Shown here: positions 1 to 7,428 of the stretch, in pieces | Numbering within the stretch: position 1 is the first letter of the stretch | How the letters are laid out: every line of letters begins with the position of its first letter | DNA from: Candidatus Mediterraneibacter merdipullorum | GTDB lineage: Bacteria; Bacillota; Clostridia; Lachnospirales; Lachnospiraceae | Length of the DNA: 64,000 nucleotides | Reading direction: 5' to 3' | Assembly (NCBI GenBank): GCA_019117125.1 | Contig: DXAL01000048.1 | Span: 16,745 to 80,744 of the forward strand | The notes under the pieces: model-generated | What the model saw: only the letters and a program-made list of their open reading frames with translations | What the model was told of the DNA's origin: nothing | The model's database searches: none | Position numbers and translations under genes: made by a program

Positions 1-1
1 C

Positions 2-1075
2 GGCGGTCAGTATGCGGATACGGGGATGCTGGGCGGCTTCCGGGTAGTTGACGTGCAGGAGGCGGACGGGCATATCTTCCATTATCTGGAACTGCCCCGG
101 GACGGGCGCGATGGAGCCGGCAGTCCGGAAGTATTCCGGCCGGGCGCATCCGTCACGGGAACCATCGACTGGGAAGAACGGTTTATGAAAATGCAGCAGC
201 ACAGCGGTGAGCACATCGTCTCAGGGCTGGTGCATGCCAGATTCGGTTATGACAATGTCGGGTTCCATCTTGGCAGCACGGACTGCACCATGGACTTTAA
301 CGGAGACATCACGAAGGAAGAACTCCGGGAGATTGAGCGGGAAGCGAACCGGGCGGTGTGGAAAAACCTGGAGATACAGACCCTCTATCCGGATGAGCGG
401 GAACTCGCGCAGATGGAGTACCGCAGCAAGATTGAAATCGAGGGGCAGGTCCGCATCATCGTGGTGCCCGGGTATGACGTGTGCGCCTGCTGCGCGCCCC
501 ATGTCTCGCGGACCGGTGAGATCGGCATCATCAAGCTGACGCACATCCAGAGATATAAAGGCGGCGTGCGGGTGACGATGCTCTGCGGAGCAAGGGCACT
601 GGCAGACTACGGGGTGAAGCAGGAACAGGCGGGAGAGATTTCCGCCATGCTCTGTGCAAAGGAAAATGAGATTGCAGAGGCAGTGCGGCATCTGAAAGAG
701 GAAGCCGGCTCCCTGAAATATGAACTTGGGGAAAAAGAAAAGAAACTGGTCCTGGCAAAGGCCGGGGAAATCCCGCGGGACGGCAGGGCTGCCTGCATCT
801 TTACAGAAGATTTTTCCGGGGATTCCATGCGGATGCTCATGAACCGGGTCCTGGAAGACGGACACGTCCTGTGCGCCGTATTCCATGGAAATGAACAGGG
901 CGGATACCGCTATGTGCTCGGAAGCCGGACGATGGATATAAGAAACATGGCGAAAGAGCTGAATGCGGCGTTTGGCGGACGCGGAGGCGGAAAGCCGGAG
1001 ATGGTCCAGGGGACGCTGTCCGGAAAAGAAGCGGACATCCGCACATGGCTCTGTGAGAAAGCAGGTGGAAAGTGA
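2..1075 (+). CDS. Alanyl-tRNA editing protein (AlaX type), 5' partial
   Basis: Trans-editing hydrolase that clears mischarged Ser/Gly-tRNA(Ala) in the cytoplasm. The frame is open from base 2, and its first residues (GGQYADTG) are the end of the GGGQ motif of the AlaRS editing domain, so the true start lies outside the window and the ATG at 26 is internal. The zinc-binding HSGEHIVSG (HxxxH) and CACCAPH motifs are present, then a coiled-coil linker and a C-terminal DHHA1 domain with GGRGGGKPEMVQG. The length (more than 357 residues) and the DHHA1 domain fit the long AlaX class rather than the short stand-alone one. There is no aminoacylation domain, so it is not alaS. The stop overlaps the start of the next gene (TGATG). 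Confidence 0.9.
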   Translation, partial: GGQYADTGMLGGFRVVDVQEADGHIFHYLELPRDGRDGAGSPEVFRPGASVTGTIDWEERFMKMQQHSGEHIVSGLVHARFGYDNVGFHLGSTDCTMDFNGDITKEELREIEREANRAVWKNLEIQTLYPDERELAQMEYRSKIEIEGQVRIIVVPGYDVCACCAPHVSRTGEIGIIKLTHIQRYKGGVRVTMLCGARALADYGVKQEQAGEISAMLCAKENEIAEAVRHLKEEAGSLKYELGEKEKKLVLAKAGEIPRDGRAACIFTEDFSGDSMRMLMNRVLEDGHVLCAVFHGNEQGGYRYVLGSRTMDIRNMAKELNAAFGGRGGGKPEMVQGTLSGKEADIRTWLCEKAGGK

Positions 1076-1953
1076 TGGGACAGATTCAGAGGAAAAGCCC
1101 GTTCTGGAGTCTTGCGGGACCGATGCTCGGTTATCTTGCGATTCAGTTTGCCGTGCAGCTTGGGATACAGCTTGTTATCACGGCGCCTTATATCATCCGT
1201 GCTTATCCGGACATGGTCGAAAGCCTTGCCGGAGCGGCGCCTTCCATGGAGAAGTTCATGGATATCTATCTGAGCGCGCTGGAACCGGCGTTCGTATTGA
1301 TTGCGGCATATCAGACGGAGATTGCCGCCGCGTCGGCGCTGGTCACCCTTGCCATGACGCTCCCCCTGTTCTTAAAAGACCGGAAACTGGAGCGGGAGTA
1401 TCAGGTGGTCCTGCCGGCAAAAGCCCCGCCGGCACAGTACTGGACGGTAATCCTGTTCGGCGCGGTGGGGTGCGTGGCGGTCACATGCCTGATGGCGATG
1501 GTGCAGCTGGCATTTTATGACGCCCAGTACCAGCAGAGCATACAGACTGCGTATTCTTCGCCGGTGGCGCTGCAGGTCCTGTGTTCCGGCATCGTCATCC
1601 CCCTGGCGGAAGAACTCCTTTTCCGGGGCATCCTGTACAGGCGGTTCCATGAGCGCCAGTCCTTCTGGTATTCGGCAGTGTGTTCGGCGATGCTCTTTGC
1701 CTTCCTCCACTCCAATACGACACAGATGGTCTATGCGTTCCTGCTGGGGCTTTTGCTGGCGTATCTCTATGAGAAGTTTGGCTCGTTCCTGGCTCCGCTT
1801 CTCCTGCACATCGTGCTCAACACGGGTTCGGTGGTATTTACGGCGCTCGGCGTGTTCCGGTGGCTCGGCGCGGACCCCATGCGCATGGCGGGAGCGGTCA
1901 TAGCCGGAGCGTTCGTCTGCTCGGTCCTGTTCGTGCGGATAAGGAAAATGTAA
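1075..1953 (+). CDS. CPBP family intramembrane metalloprotease
   Basis: Multi-pass membrane protein of the CPBP/Abi (CAAX protease and bacteriocin-processing) family. The signature EELLFRG lies mid-protein in a hydrophobic context, followed by FAFLHSNT and LLLHIVLNTGS, which supply the later motif residues including the final His. Residues 1-120 add at least two further membrane segments. GTG at 1072 is directly in front of ATG 1075; I prefer ATG, which follows AGGTGG at normal distance and overlaps the upstream stop by one base, suggesting translational coupling. Substrate unknown; family members process peptides or act in bacteriocin immunity. A WalR-like box for the next gene overlaps its stop codon. 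Confidence 0.85.
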   Translation: MGQIQRKSPFWSLAGPMLGYLAIQFAVQLGIQLVITAPYIIRAYPDMVESLAGAAPSMEKFMDIYLSALEPAFVLIAAYQTEIAAASALVTLAMTLPLFLKDRKLEREYQVVLPAKAPPAQYWTVILFGAVGCVAVTCLMAMVQLAFYDAQYQQSIQTAYSSPVALQVLCSGIVIPLAEELLFRGILYRRFHERQSFWYSAVCSAMLFAFLHSNTTQMVYAFLLGLLLAYLYEKFGSFLAPLLLHIVLNTGSVVFTALGVFRWLGADPMRMAGAVIAGAFVCSVLFVRIRKM

Positions 1954-1965
1954 CCATTGTGTGAA
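1949..1965 (+). promoter_or_regulatory. WalR-like box upstream of first NlpC/P60 gene
   Basis: TGTAAC-CATTG-TGTGAA matches the WalR consensus (TGTWAH-N5-TGTWAH) with one mismatch. It ends 16 bases before the -35 element of the promoter for the NlpC/P60 gene at 2053. A perfect box stands before the paralogous gene at 3518. Prediction only. Confidence 0.45.
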
Positions 1966-1981
1966 TTATGCGCGGATGCTG

Positions 1982-2010
1982 TTGAAAAATGTTCCCTTCT
2001 GCTATATGAT
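1982..2010 (+). promoter_or_regulatory. Promoter of first NlpC/P60 gene
   Basis: TTGAAA, 17-base spacer, TATGAT, giving a start near 2017 and a leader of about 36 bases with AAAGGTG ahead of ATG 2053. Confidence 0.7.
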
Positions 2011-2052
2011 ATAAAGAGTGGAAACAAATGACGAATTTGGAAAGGTGAACCC

Positions 2053-3219
2053 ATGAATTATAGAAAACGAATCCAGAATACAGCAGCAGCGGCGCTGCTC
2101 GTCTGTGCGGTAACGGTAACTCCGGTCTACGCGGAACCGGCAGATACGGCAGGGGACCTGCAGAACGAGCAGGCAGACCTGCAGAGTCAGAAATCAGCTG
2201 CCCAGAGCGAACTGAGCAGTCTTCAGTCGCAACTGGAGCAGCTGCTTTCAAAGGCGGCGGAACTGGAGGACCAGCTGATAGCCAAGGGCGAGGAAATCAC
2301 ACAGGCGGAAGACGACCTGGTCGTGGCGGAAGAGAAGCGGCAGGACCAGTATGATGCGATGAAGCTCCGCATCAAATATATTTACGAGTCGGGCGGTGAC
2401 GCCGCGACCATTGAGAAAGTACTTTCTTCCGGGGATATCTCGACAATCCTGACCCAGGCGGAGTATTCCCAGAAGGTGCATGAATATGACAGAGAACAGC
2501 TCCAGGCTTATGTTCAGACCGTACAGGAAATCTCAGAACTCCACGAGAAGCTGGAGGAGGAGATGGCGAACCTGGAGAGTCTGGAAGGACAGTATCAGGA
2601 GCAGCAGGAGACACTGGACGCGACGATCACCTCCAAGCAGGATGAGATATCCAATCTGGACGGCATGATCCAGGAGGCTGCGCAGCGCGTGCTGGAACAG
2701 CGCCAGCGCGAACAGGAGGAGCAGCGGGAAGCGGAAGAGGCTGCACAGGAGGAAACGGATGACCGGCAGACGCAGGAGCAGGACAGGGATGCCGGTGGAA
2801 ATGATGCGGATGACGCGGATGATGCGACCGGCGGGAACGAGGACAATGCATCGGAACCTGAGACAGAGACGCCTTCCGCACCGGAGCCGGACTACAGTGC
2901 TTCCGCGGGAAATGCCATCGTCTCCCGTGCCTGGTCGATGATCGGGAAGCCGTATAAGTGGAGCGCTGTGGGACCGGACAGCTTCGACTGTTCCGGACTG
3001 GTGAGCTACTGCGTGACAGGAGAGTTCAAACGCGCATACACTACATACAGTCTGATGGCGATGCCGCATGTGAGCAATCCCCAGCCGGGTGACATCTGTA
3101 CGACGTACACCCACTGCGGAATCTATATCGGAGGAGGGCAGATGATACACGCGCCCCAGACCGGAGATGTGGTGAAGGTTTCCCCGGTGAAATCCGGCAT
3201 GGTATATGTCCGTCCGTAG
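2053..3219 (+). CDS. Secreted coiled-coil NlpC/P60 peptidoglycan hydrolase (CwlO/PcsB-like)
   Basis: 388 residues. The signal peptide is about residues 1-27 (cleavage after VTPVYA). A long coiled coil (about 30-225) resembles the CwlO/PcsB N-terminal domain that docks with FtsEX. An acidic Q/E/D-rich linker (about 225-275) leads to a C-terminal NlpC/P60 domain with catalytic Cys313 in FDCSGLVSY, His354 in THCGIYIG and a third polar residue around His366 in MIHAP. Such enzymes cut D,L-endopeptide bonds in wall peptides during growth or division. It has its own promoter and a strong downstream terminator, so it is monocistronic. The protein at 3518 is a close paralogue with almost identical coiled-coil motifs but a different linker, which points to a tandem duplication. 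Confidence 0.9.
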   Translation: MNYRKRIQNTAAAALLVCAVTVTPVYAEPADTAGDLQNEQADLQSQKSAAQSELSSLQSQLEQLLSKAAELEDQLIAKGEEITQAEDDLVVAEEKRQDQYDAMKLRIKYIYESGGDAATIEKVLSSGDISTILTQAEYSQKVHEYDREQLQAYVQTVQEISELHEKLEEEMANLESLEGQYQEQQETLDATITSKQDEISNLDGMIQEAAQRVLEQRQREQEEQREAEEAAQEETDDRQTQEQDRDAGGNDADDADDATGGNEDNASEPETETPSAPEPDYSASAGNAIVSRAWSMIGKPYKWSAVGPDSFDCSGLVSYCVTGEFKRAYTTYSLMAMPHVSNPQPGDICTTYTHCGIYIGGGQMIHAPQTGDVVKVSPVKSGMVYVRP

Positions 3220-3274
3220 TTTTTGCAGACGCCGCGCGATACGCATACAGAACGATGCGGATACAGAATATCAG

Positions 3275-3309
3275 AAAGCCTTCGGGAAAAATTCCCGGAG
3301 GCTTTTTCG
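3275..3309 (+). terminator. Rho-independent terminator
   Basis: GC-rich hairpin (AAGCCTTCGGGA paired with TTCCCGGAGGCTT) followed by a T-run; closes the first NlpC/P60 gene. Confidence 0.85.
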
Positions 3310-3325
3310 CGGTCAAAACAGGGTT

Positions 3326-3342
3326 TGTTACAAAAATGTTAA
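3326..3342 (+). promoter_or_regulatory. WalR box (perfect consensus)
   Basis: TGTTAC-AAAAA-TGTTAA fits TGTWAH-N5-TGTWAH at every position. It ends 7 bases before the -35 element at 3350. WalRK control of NlpC/P60 hydrolases such as cwlO is established in Bacillus subtilis; binding here is inferred. Confidence 0.6.
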
Positions 3343-3349
3343 AAAACTA

Positions 3350-3378
3350 TTGAAAAATCCGCCGGGATTTATTATAAT
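3350..3378 (+). promoter_or_regulatory. Distal promoter of second NlpC/P60 gene
   Basis: TTGAAA, 17-base spacer, TATAAT, directly below the WalR box. It would give a leader of about 130 bases. Confidence 0.7.
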
Positions 3379-3442
3379 CTATTACAGATTATGAACACAA
3401 AAGACGAAATTCCCTGCATGGCGGATTTTTTGGATTTTTCTG

Positions 3443-3471
3443 TTGAAAAACAGGAGGTTCTGTTGTATCAT
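3443..3471 (+). promoter_or_regulatory. Possible proximal promoter of second NlpC/P60 gene
   Basis: TTGAAA, 17-base spacer, TATCAT; it would start transcription near 3478 with a 40-base leader. Confidence 0.5.
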
Positions 3472-3517
3472 GCTTATATGTGGGGATATAGATAATTTAA
3501 TAGGGAAAGGTGAAGAG

Positions 3518-4597
3518 ATGAGATTAAAAAGAGTACAAAGTGCTTTGGTCGCAGCAGCCCTTACCTGCTCGATGGCAGTGACTCCGGTACTGGCGGCACC
3601 TGACACCCTTGAGGACCTCAAGGACCAGCAGGAAGCGCTCGAGAGTCAGAAGTCCAGCGCTCAGAGCGAACTGAGCGGTCTTCAGTCACAGCTCGATGAA
3701 CTGGTCGGTAAGATTGCCGAGCTGGAGAACCAGCTGATTGCCAAGGGTGAGGAAATCATTCAGGCGGAAGAAGACCTGAAAGTCGCCAACGAGAAGAAAG
3801 ACGAGCAGTACGAGGCGATGAAGCTCCGCATCAAGTATATGTATGAGGCGGGAAGCGGTTCTGCGACAATGGAAAAGGTAATGTCCTCCGGAGATATTTC
3901 CAGCATGCTGACGCAGGCGGAATATTCCCAGCAGGTACACGAATATGACCGTGAGCAGCTGCAGGAATATGCGGATACGGTCAAAGAGATTGAAGAGCTG
4001 CAGGAGACGCTGGAGGAGGAGATGGCGAATCTGGAGAGCCTGGAAGCCCAGTACGAGGACCAGCAGGATGCGCTGGACGCGACAATCGCTTCCAAGCAGG
4101 ATGAGATATCCAATCTGGACGGCATGATCCAGGAAGCAGCGAGAAAGGTTGAGGAAGAACAGGAGCGCCAGGCAGAACTGGAACGCCAGCGTGAGCTGGA
4201 GCGCCAGAGACAGCAGGAGGCGGCGGAGAGCACCCCGTCTTCAGGCGGAGGCTCCTCATCAGCTCCGGAGTATAACGCAGCTACAGGAAATGCAGTTGTC
4301 GACCGCGCGCTGAACAAACTCGGATGTGCATACGTCTGGGGAGCGGTCGGACCGAATACATTTGACTGTTCCGGACTTGTGAGCTACGCTCTGAGCGGAA
4401 GCTACGTCCGTCTGGGAACGACAAACACGTTCATGGGCTGGACGAGGGTGAGCAATCCCCAGCCGGGTGACATCTGTACGACGTCCACCCACTGCGGTAT
4501 CTACATAGGAAACGGTCAGATGGTGCACGCCCCACATAGAGGCGACGTTGTCAAAATCAGCGCCGTACAGAGCGGTATGATTTACGTCCGCTACTAA
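3518..4597 (+). CDS. Secreted coiled-coil NlpC/P60 peptidoglycan hydrolase, paralogue
   Basis: 359 residues from ATG 3518, chosen because GGGAAAGGTGAAGAG precedes it and the protein then opens with a normal signal peptide (MRLKRVQSALVAAALTC, cleavage near VLAAPD). An in-frame start at 3443 would put 25 odd residues ahead of that and overlap a promoter. The layout copies the preceding gene: coiled coil about 30-225, E/R/Q-rich stretch with ERQRELERQRQ, short Ser/Gly linker, NlpC/P60 domain with Cys284 (FDCSGLVSY), His325 (THCGIYIG) and His337 (MVHAP). The predicted role is wall peptide cleavage for growth or division. A perfect WalR box and two promoters lie upstream and a strong terminator downstream. 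Confidence 0.9.
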   Translation: MRLKRVQSALVAAALTCSMAVTPVLAAPDTLEDLKDQQEALESQKSSAQSELSGLQSQLDELVGKIAELENQLIAKGEEIIQAEEDLKVANEKKDEQYEAMKLRIKYMYEAGSGSATMEKVMSSGDISSMLTQAEYSQQVHEYDREQLQEYADTVKEIEELQETLEEEMANLESLEAQYEDQQDALDATIASKQDEISNLDGMIQEAARKVEEEQERQAELERQRELERQRQQEAAESTPSSGGGSSSAPEYNAATGNAVVDRALNKLGCAYVWGAVGPNTFDCSGLVSYALSGSYVRLGTTNTFMGWTRVSNPQPGDICTTSTHCGIYIGNGQMVHAPHRGDVVKISAVQSGMIYVRY

Positions 4598-4613
4598 AAG
4601 AATGACAGTTCAG

Positions 4614-4646
4614 GACCTCTGCGGCAGGAGCCGCAGAGGTCTTTTT
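4614..4646 (+). terminator. Rho-independent terminator
   Basis: Perfect 12-bp stem GACCTCTGCGGC with a 4-base loop, followed by TTTTT. Confidence 0.9.
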
Positions 4647-4672
4647 GCGTGGTGCACTTTTTGCGTGGTGCG
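4641..4672 (+). repeat. 16-bp tandem duplication
   Basis: CTTTTTGCGTGGTGC followed by A or G, two adjacent copies just behind the terminator; the second copy differs only in its last base. Confidence 0.9.
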
Positions 4673-4673
4673 C

Positions 4674-4703
4674 TTGCCATGGAAATGCCCGATGTGTTAG
4701 AAT
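4674..4703 (+). promoter_or_regulatory. Candidate promoter of cobO
   Basis: TTGCCA, 18-base spacer, TAGAAT, about 31 bases ahead of the chosen start. Confidence 0.45.
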
Positions 4704-4733
4704 AGAAAGAACCTTACAGAGAGGATGGACGCG

Positions 4734-5261
4734 ATGGAGTGGGGACTGATACACATTTACTGCGGAGACGGAAAGGGAAAGACATCGGCAGCCACGGGAC
4801 TGGCTGTGAGAGCGGCAGGGTGCGGGAAGCGTGTGCTCTTTGCCCGGTTCCTGAAAAATGAGGATTCGGGAGAGCTGCATGTCCTGGATGCGGTCCCTGA
4901 GATAGACGTCATCCATCTGGAAAGGTCTTACGGCTTTTACCGCACGCTTTCAGATGAAGAGAAGGAGGAAGTCCGGCGGATGTACGGCGGATTGTGGGTT
5001 GATATTATTGACCGGACCGCCTCGGGCGCGTACGATATGCTGGTCATGGATGAGTTCATGGCTGCGTATGGATACGGGCTCATTGACCGGGATGAGGCGC
5101 TCTCTTTTCTGAGGGAAAAGCCGGAGCATCTGGAAATCGTCCTGACCGGGCGTGACCCGGATGAGCGTCTTGTGGAGCTGGCGGATTATGTGTCCGAGGT
5201 CCGCAAGGTCAAACATCCCTTCGACCGGGGCATCCGGGCGAGAAGAGGGATAGAGTACTGA
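4734..5261 (+). CDS. cobO: Cob(I)yrinic acid a,c-diamide adenosyltransferase (CobA/BtuR type)
   Basis: Transfers the 5'-deoxyadenosyl group of ATP to Co(I) corrinoids, the adenosylation step of cobalamin synthesis and salvage. It is a single-domain P-loop protein: Walker A GDGKGKTSAATG at residues 9-20, VMDEFMAAYGYG in the Walker B region, and a C-terminal EVRKVKHPFDRGIRARRGIEY that fits the family end. 175 residues. ATG 4734 is preferred over ATG 4725 because GAGAGGA lies about 8 bases upstream of it. It stands just before the cobalamin riboswitch and cbi operon; whether it shares that control is unclear, since it sits upstream of the riboswitch. Confidence 0.9.
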   Translation: MEWGLIHIYCGDGKGKTSAATGLAVRAAGCGKRVLFARFLKNEDSGELHVLDAVPEIDVIHLERSYGFYRTLSDEEKEEVRRMYGGLWVDIIDRTASGAYDMLVMDEFMAAYGYGLIDRDEALSFLREKPEHLEIVLTGRDPDERLVELADYVSEVRKVKHPFDRGIRARRGIEY

Positions 5262-5319
5262 CAGACTGTCCGGTCCGGAAAAGACCGGGGAGGAGTGCCG
5301 GGTCCGGCATACATTTAAA

Positions 5320-5495
5320 AGACACAGCCTGTGGATATATCCGGTCCGTTCCGGAGCAGGCTGCGAGGAAGACAGGTGAGAATCCTGCACAATACCCGTT
5401 GCTGTATTGGCGGAGCGGCGTTTCAGGAAAAGCCACTGGGAGAATTTCCCGGGAAGGCAGAGACGCCTGCGATGAGGCTTAAGTCAGAATATTCG
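5320..5495 (+). promoter_or_regulatory. Cobalamin riboswitch (B12 element)
   Basis: The 285-base gap between cobO and cbiM holds the conserved B12-element blocks in order: a CAGCCTG/CAGGCTG stem, GGTGAGAATCCTGCAC, CCCGTTGCTGTA, the B12 box AAAAGCCACTGGG (5429-5441), CCCGGGAAGGC and the terminal AAGTCAGAA (5481-5489). Its 3' end is about 50 bases before the cbiM ribosome binding site, and no strong terminator lies between, so translational control of cbiM is likely. The exact 5' edge is uncertain; two hairpins at 5268-5312 may belong to cobO's end or to the aptamer's outer part. Confidence 0.88.
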
Positions 5496-5546
5496 CTTTT
5501 AAATGGACCTGGGGATTACGGGAATATGATCAAAGGAGAAAAGAAA

Positions 5547-6302
5547 ATGCCAAAAAAACAAAAGTTCTTACTGCGCGCGTACATCGTATTTGCAGCGATG
5601 TTCGTGGTCGCGCCTGCATCCAATGCGATGCATATCATGGAGGGCTACCTTCCCGCAGGATACTGCGTGGCGTGGGGAGCTGTCTGCCTGCCGTTTCTGG
5701 CAGCAGGATTTTTTTCACTTCGCAGCAAAATAAAGGAAAACAGGAGGAATCTCATCCTCATCGCCATGTCCGGGGCATTTATCTTCGTGATTTCATCGCT
5801 GAAGATTCCTTCGGTGACGGCAAGCTGTTCCCATATGACGGGAACAGGGCTTGGAGCCATCCTGTTCGGACCGTGCTCCGTCAGCATACTGGGACTCCTT
5901 GTCCTGGTCTTCCAGGCAGTGCTGCTGGCACACGGAGGACTGACGACGCTGGGGGCGAATACATTTTCCATGGCGATAGCCGGTCCCCTGGTTTCCTTTG
6001 GAATATACCGGCTGTGCTGCCGTACGAAGGTGAACCACAGGGCAGGCATCTTTCTGGCGGCATTTGCCGGCGACCTGTTTACGTACTGTGTGACGAGCGT
6101 CCAGCTCGCCCTCGCCCACCCGTCGGAGGCAGGCGGCGTGGCTGCCTCGACGGTGAAGTTCCTGGGCGTGTTTGCGCCGACCCAGCTTCCCCTCGCCGTC
6201 ATCGAGGGAATCCTGACGGTCGTCATCGTCATAGGGCTTGAGACCTATGCCGGACCGGAGCTTCGCGCCATCGGTTTTGTGGACAGACGGAAGGAGGCGT
6301 GA
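5547..6302 (+). CDS. cbiM: Energy-coupling factor cobalt transporter, substrate-capture protein CbiM
   Basis: S-component of the CbiMNQO cobalt importer. 251 residues from ATG 5547, which follows AAAGGAGAAAAG at normal spacing; an upstream in-frame start would run through the riboswitch. A cleavable N-terminal leader ends before MHIMEGYLPAG, the conserved metal-chelating N-terminus of mature CbiM. Further family motifs are SSLKIPSVTASCSHMTGTG and LLAHGGLTTLGANTFSM. About seven membrane segments. First gene of the cobalt uptake/cobalamin operon and the direct target of the cobalamin riboswitch. Confidence 0.95.
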   Translation: MPKKQKFLLRAYIVFAAMFVVAPASNAMHIMEGYLPAGYCVAWGAVCLPFLAAGFFSLRSKIKENRRNLILIAMSGAFIFVISSLKIPSVTASCSHMTGTGLGAILFGPCSVSILGLLVLVFQAVLLAHGGLTTLGANTFSMAIAGPLVSFGIYRLCCRTKVNHRAGIFLAAFAGDLFTYCVTSVQLALAHPSEAGGVAASTVKFLGVFAPTQLPLAVIEGILTVVIVIGLETYAGPELRAIGFVDRRKEA

Positions 6303-6307
6303 AGAGG

Positions 6308-6640
6308 ATGACAAAGAATACCAAGACGGTGCTCCTGCTCCTTTTCATCGCCGTCCTCATCGCCGTGGTCCCGGTGGCGGCATTAAAAGGCGCCGGATTC
6401 GGAGGCTCGGACGATGCGGGGAGCGCGATGGTGGAAGAGATACAGGAAGGATACGAGCCCTGGTTTACACCGGTCCTTGAGACTGCGCTGGGCGGGGAAC
6501 TGCCCGGGGAGGTCGAGAGTCTGATATTCTGTATCCAGACAGGAATTGGTGTTGGCGTCATCGCCTTTTTCATGGGGCGGTTCGTAGAGAGAAAGAAATG
6601 GATGGACAAACAGGGAGGAGAAGATGCTCCTGATAGATAA
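6308..6640 (+). CDS. cbiN: Cobalt transport protein CbiN
   Basis: Small accessory subunit of the CbiMNQO importer, needed for loading cobalt into CbiM. 110 residues with an N-terminal and a C-terminal membrane helix flanking a short extracytoplasmic loop containing GGSDDAGSAMVEEIQEGYEP and FTPVLE, typical of CbiN. Start at ATG 6308, 10 bases after GGAGG; the GTG at 6299 is too close to it. The 3' end overlaps cbiQ by 17 bases. Confidence 0.92.
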   Translation: MTKNTKTVLLLLFIAVLIAVVPVAALKGAGFGGSDDAGSAMVEEIQEGYEPWFTPVLETALGGELPGEVESLIFCIQTGIGVGVIAFFMGRFVERKKWMDKQGGEDAPDR

Positions 6641-7406
6641 GCTGTGTTACCGGTCAAGGCTGCGATATGTGAATGCGTCGGAGAAACTGCTGTATGCCGC
6701 AGCGACGCTCATTATCTGTATCGTGAGCAGGAGCGCCGCGACCGCAGTTCCGGTCTTCCTGGTCAACCTGGCGCTGACCGTGGGGAAGGGGGGCATCCCC
6801 CTTTCCCGGTATCTCCGCCTGCTGCTCATACCAGCTGCGTTTCTCGCAGCCGGCACAGCGGCGGTGGCGGTCAATCTTTCGGAAACGCCGATGGACGCAT
6901 TTGCATTTCCCGTCGGAGGATGGTATATCACCGGCAGCACGGAGGGGGCGCGGCAGGCGCTCACCCTCTGCCTGACAGCGATGGCGGCGGTGAGCTGCCT
7001 GTACTTCCTGGCGCTCAATACAGTGATGACGGACATCCTGGGGGCGCTCCGGAAGTGGAAGGTCCCGGCGCTCCTGGTGGAGCTGATGCTCCTGATTTAC
7101 CGGTTCATATTCGTGCTGGCAGGGACCGCATCCGCTATAAGGACCTCCCAGGTTTCCCGCCTCGGGAACCGGAACCTTAAGACCGGTGTGCGCTCCTTCG
7201 GGGCGATGGCGTCCTCGCTTTTCATCCTGGCGCTGAAGCGCTCGAACGCGCTCTATGACGCCATGGAGTCCAGATGCTATGACGGGACGATATGCGTGCT
7301 CTCAAAGGAGCAGCCGGCGAAAGGGACCGGGATTGCCGCCATCCTCTTCTATGAGGCGGCGCTCCTGTTCATATGGGCGCTGGCGCACAGATATGCGGGG
7401 GTCTGA
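6624..7406 (+). CDS. cbiQ: Cobalt ECF transporter T component CbiQ
   Basis: Transmembrane coupling subunit linking CbiM to the CbiO ATPase. 260 residues with five or six hydrophobic segments; the cytoplasmic coupling helices are marked by ASAIRTSQVSRLG and SNALYDAMESRCYDG, which carry the Ala-Arg-Gly-like signatures of T components. ATG 6624 follows GGAGGAG at good spacing. It overlaps the end of cbiN, so the two are translationally coupled. Confidence 0.92.
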   Translation: MLLIDKLCYRSRLRYVNASEKLLYAAATLIICIVSRSAATAVPVFLVNLALTVGKGGIPLSRYLRLLLIPAAFLAAGTAAVAVNLSETPMDAFAFPVGGWYITGSTEGARQALTLCLTAMAAVSCLYFLALNTVMTDILGALRKWKVPALLVELMLLIYRFIFVLAGTASAIRTSQVSRLGNRNLKTGVRSFGAMASSLFILALKRSNALYDAMESRCYDGTICVLSKEQPAKGTGIAAILFYEAALLFIWALAHRYAGV

Positions 7407-7428
7407 CCGGGCGGACGGAAGGAAACAG

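Noticed and set aside
3443..3517. Longer start for the second NlpC/P60 gene
   Set aside because: It would put 25 non-family residues ahead of a standard signal peptide and overlap a promoter; ATG 3518 has a better ribosome binding site.
5331..5546. Longer start for cbiM
   Set aside because: The extra frame runs through the cobalamin riboswitch; ATG 5547 gives the normal leader peptide and follows AAAGGAG.
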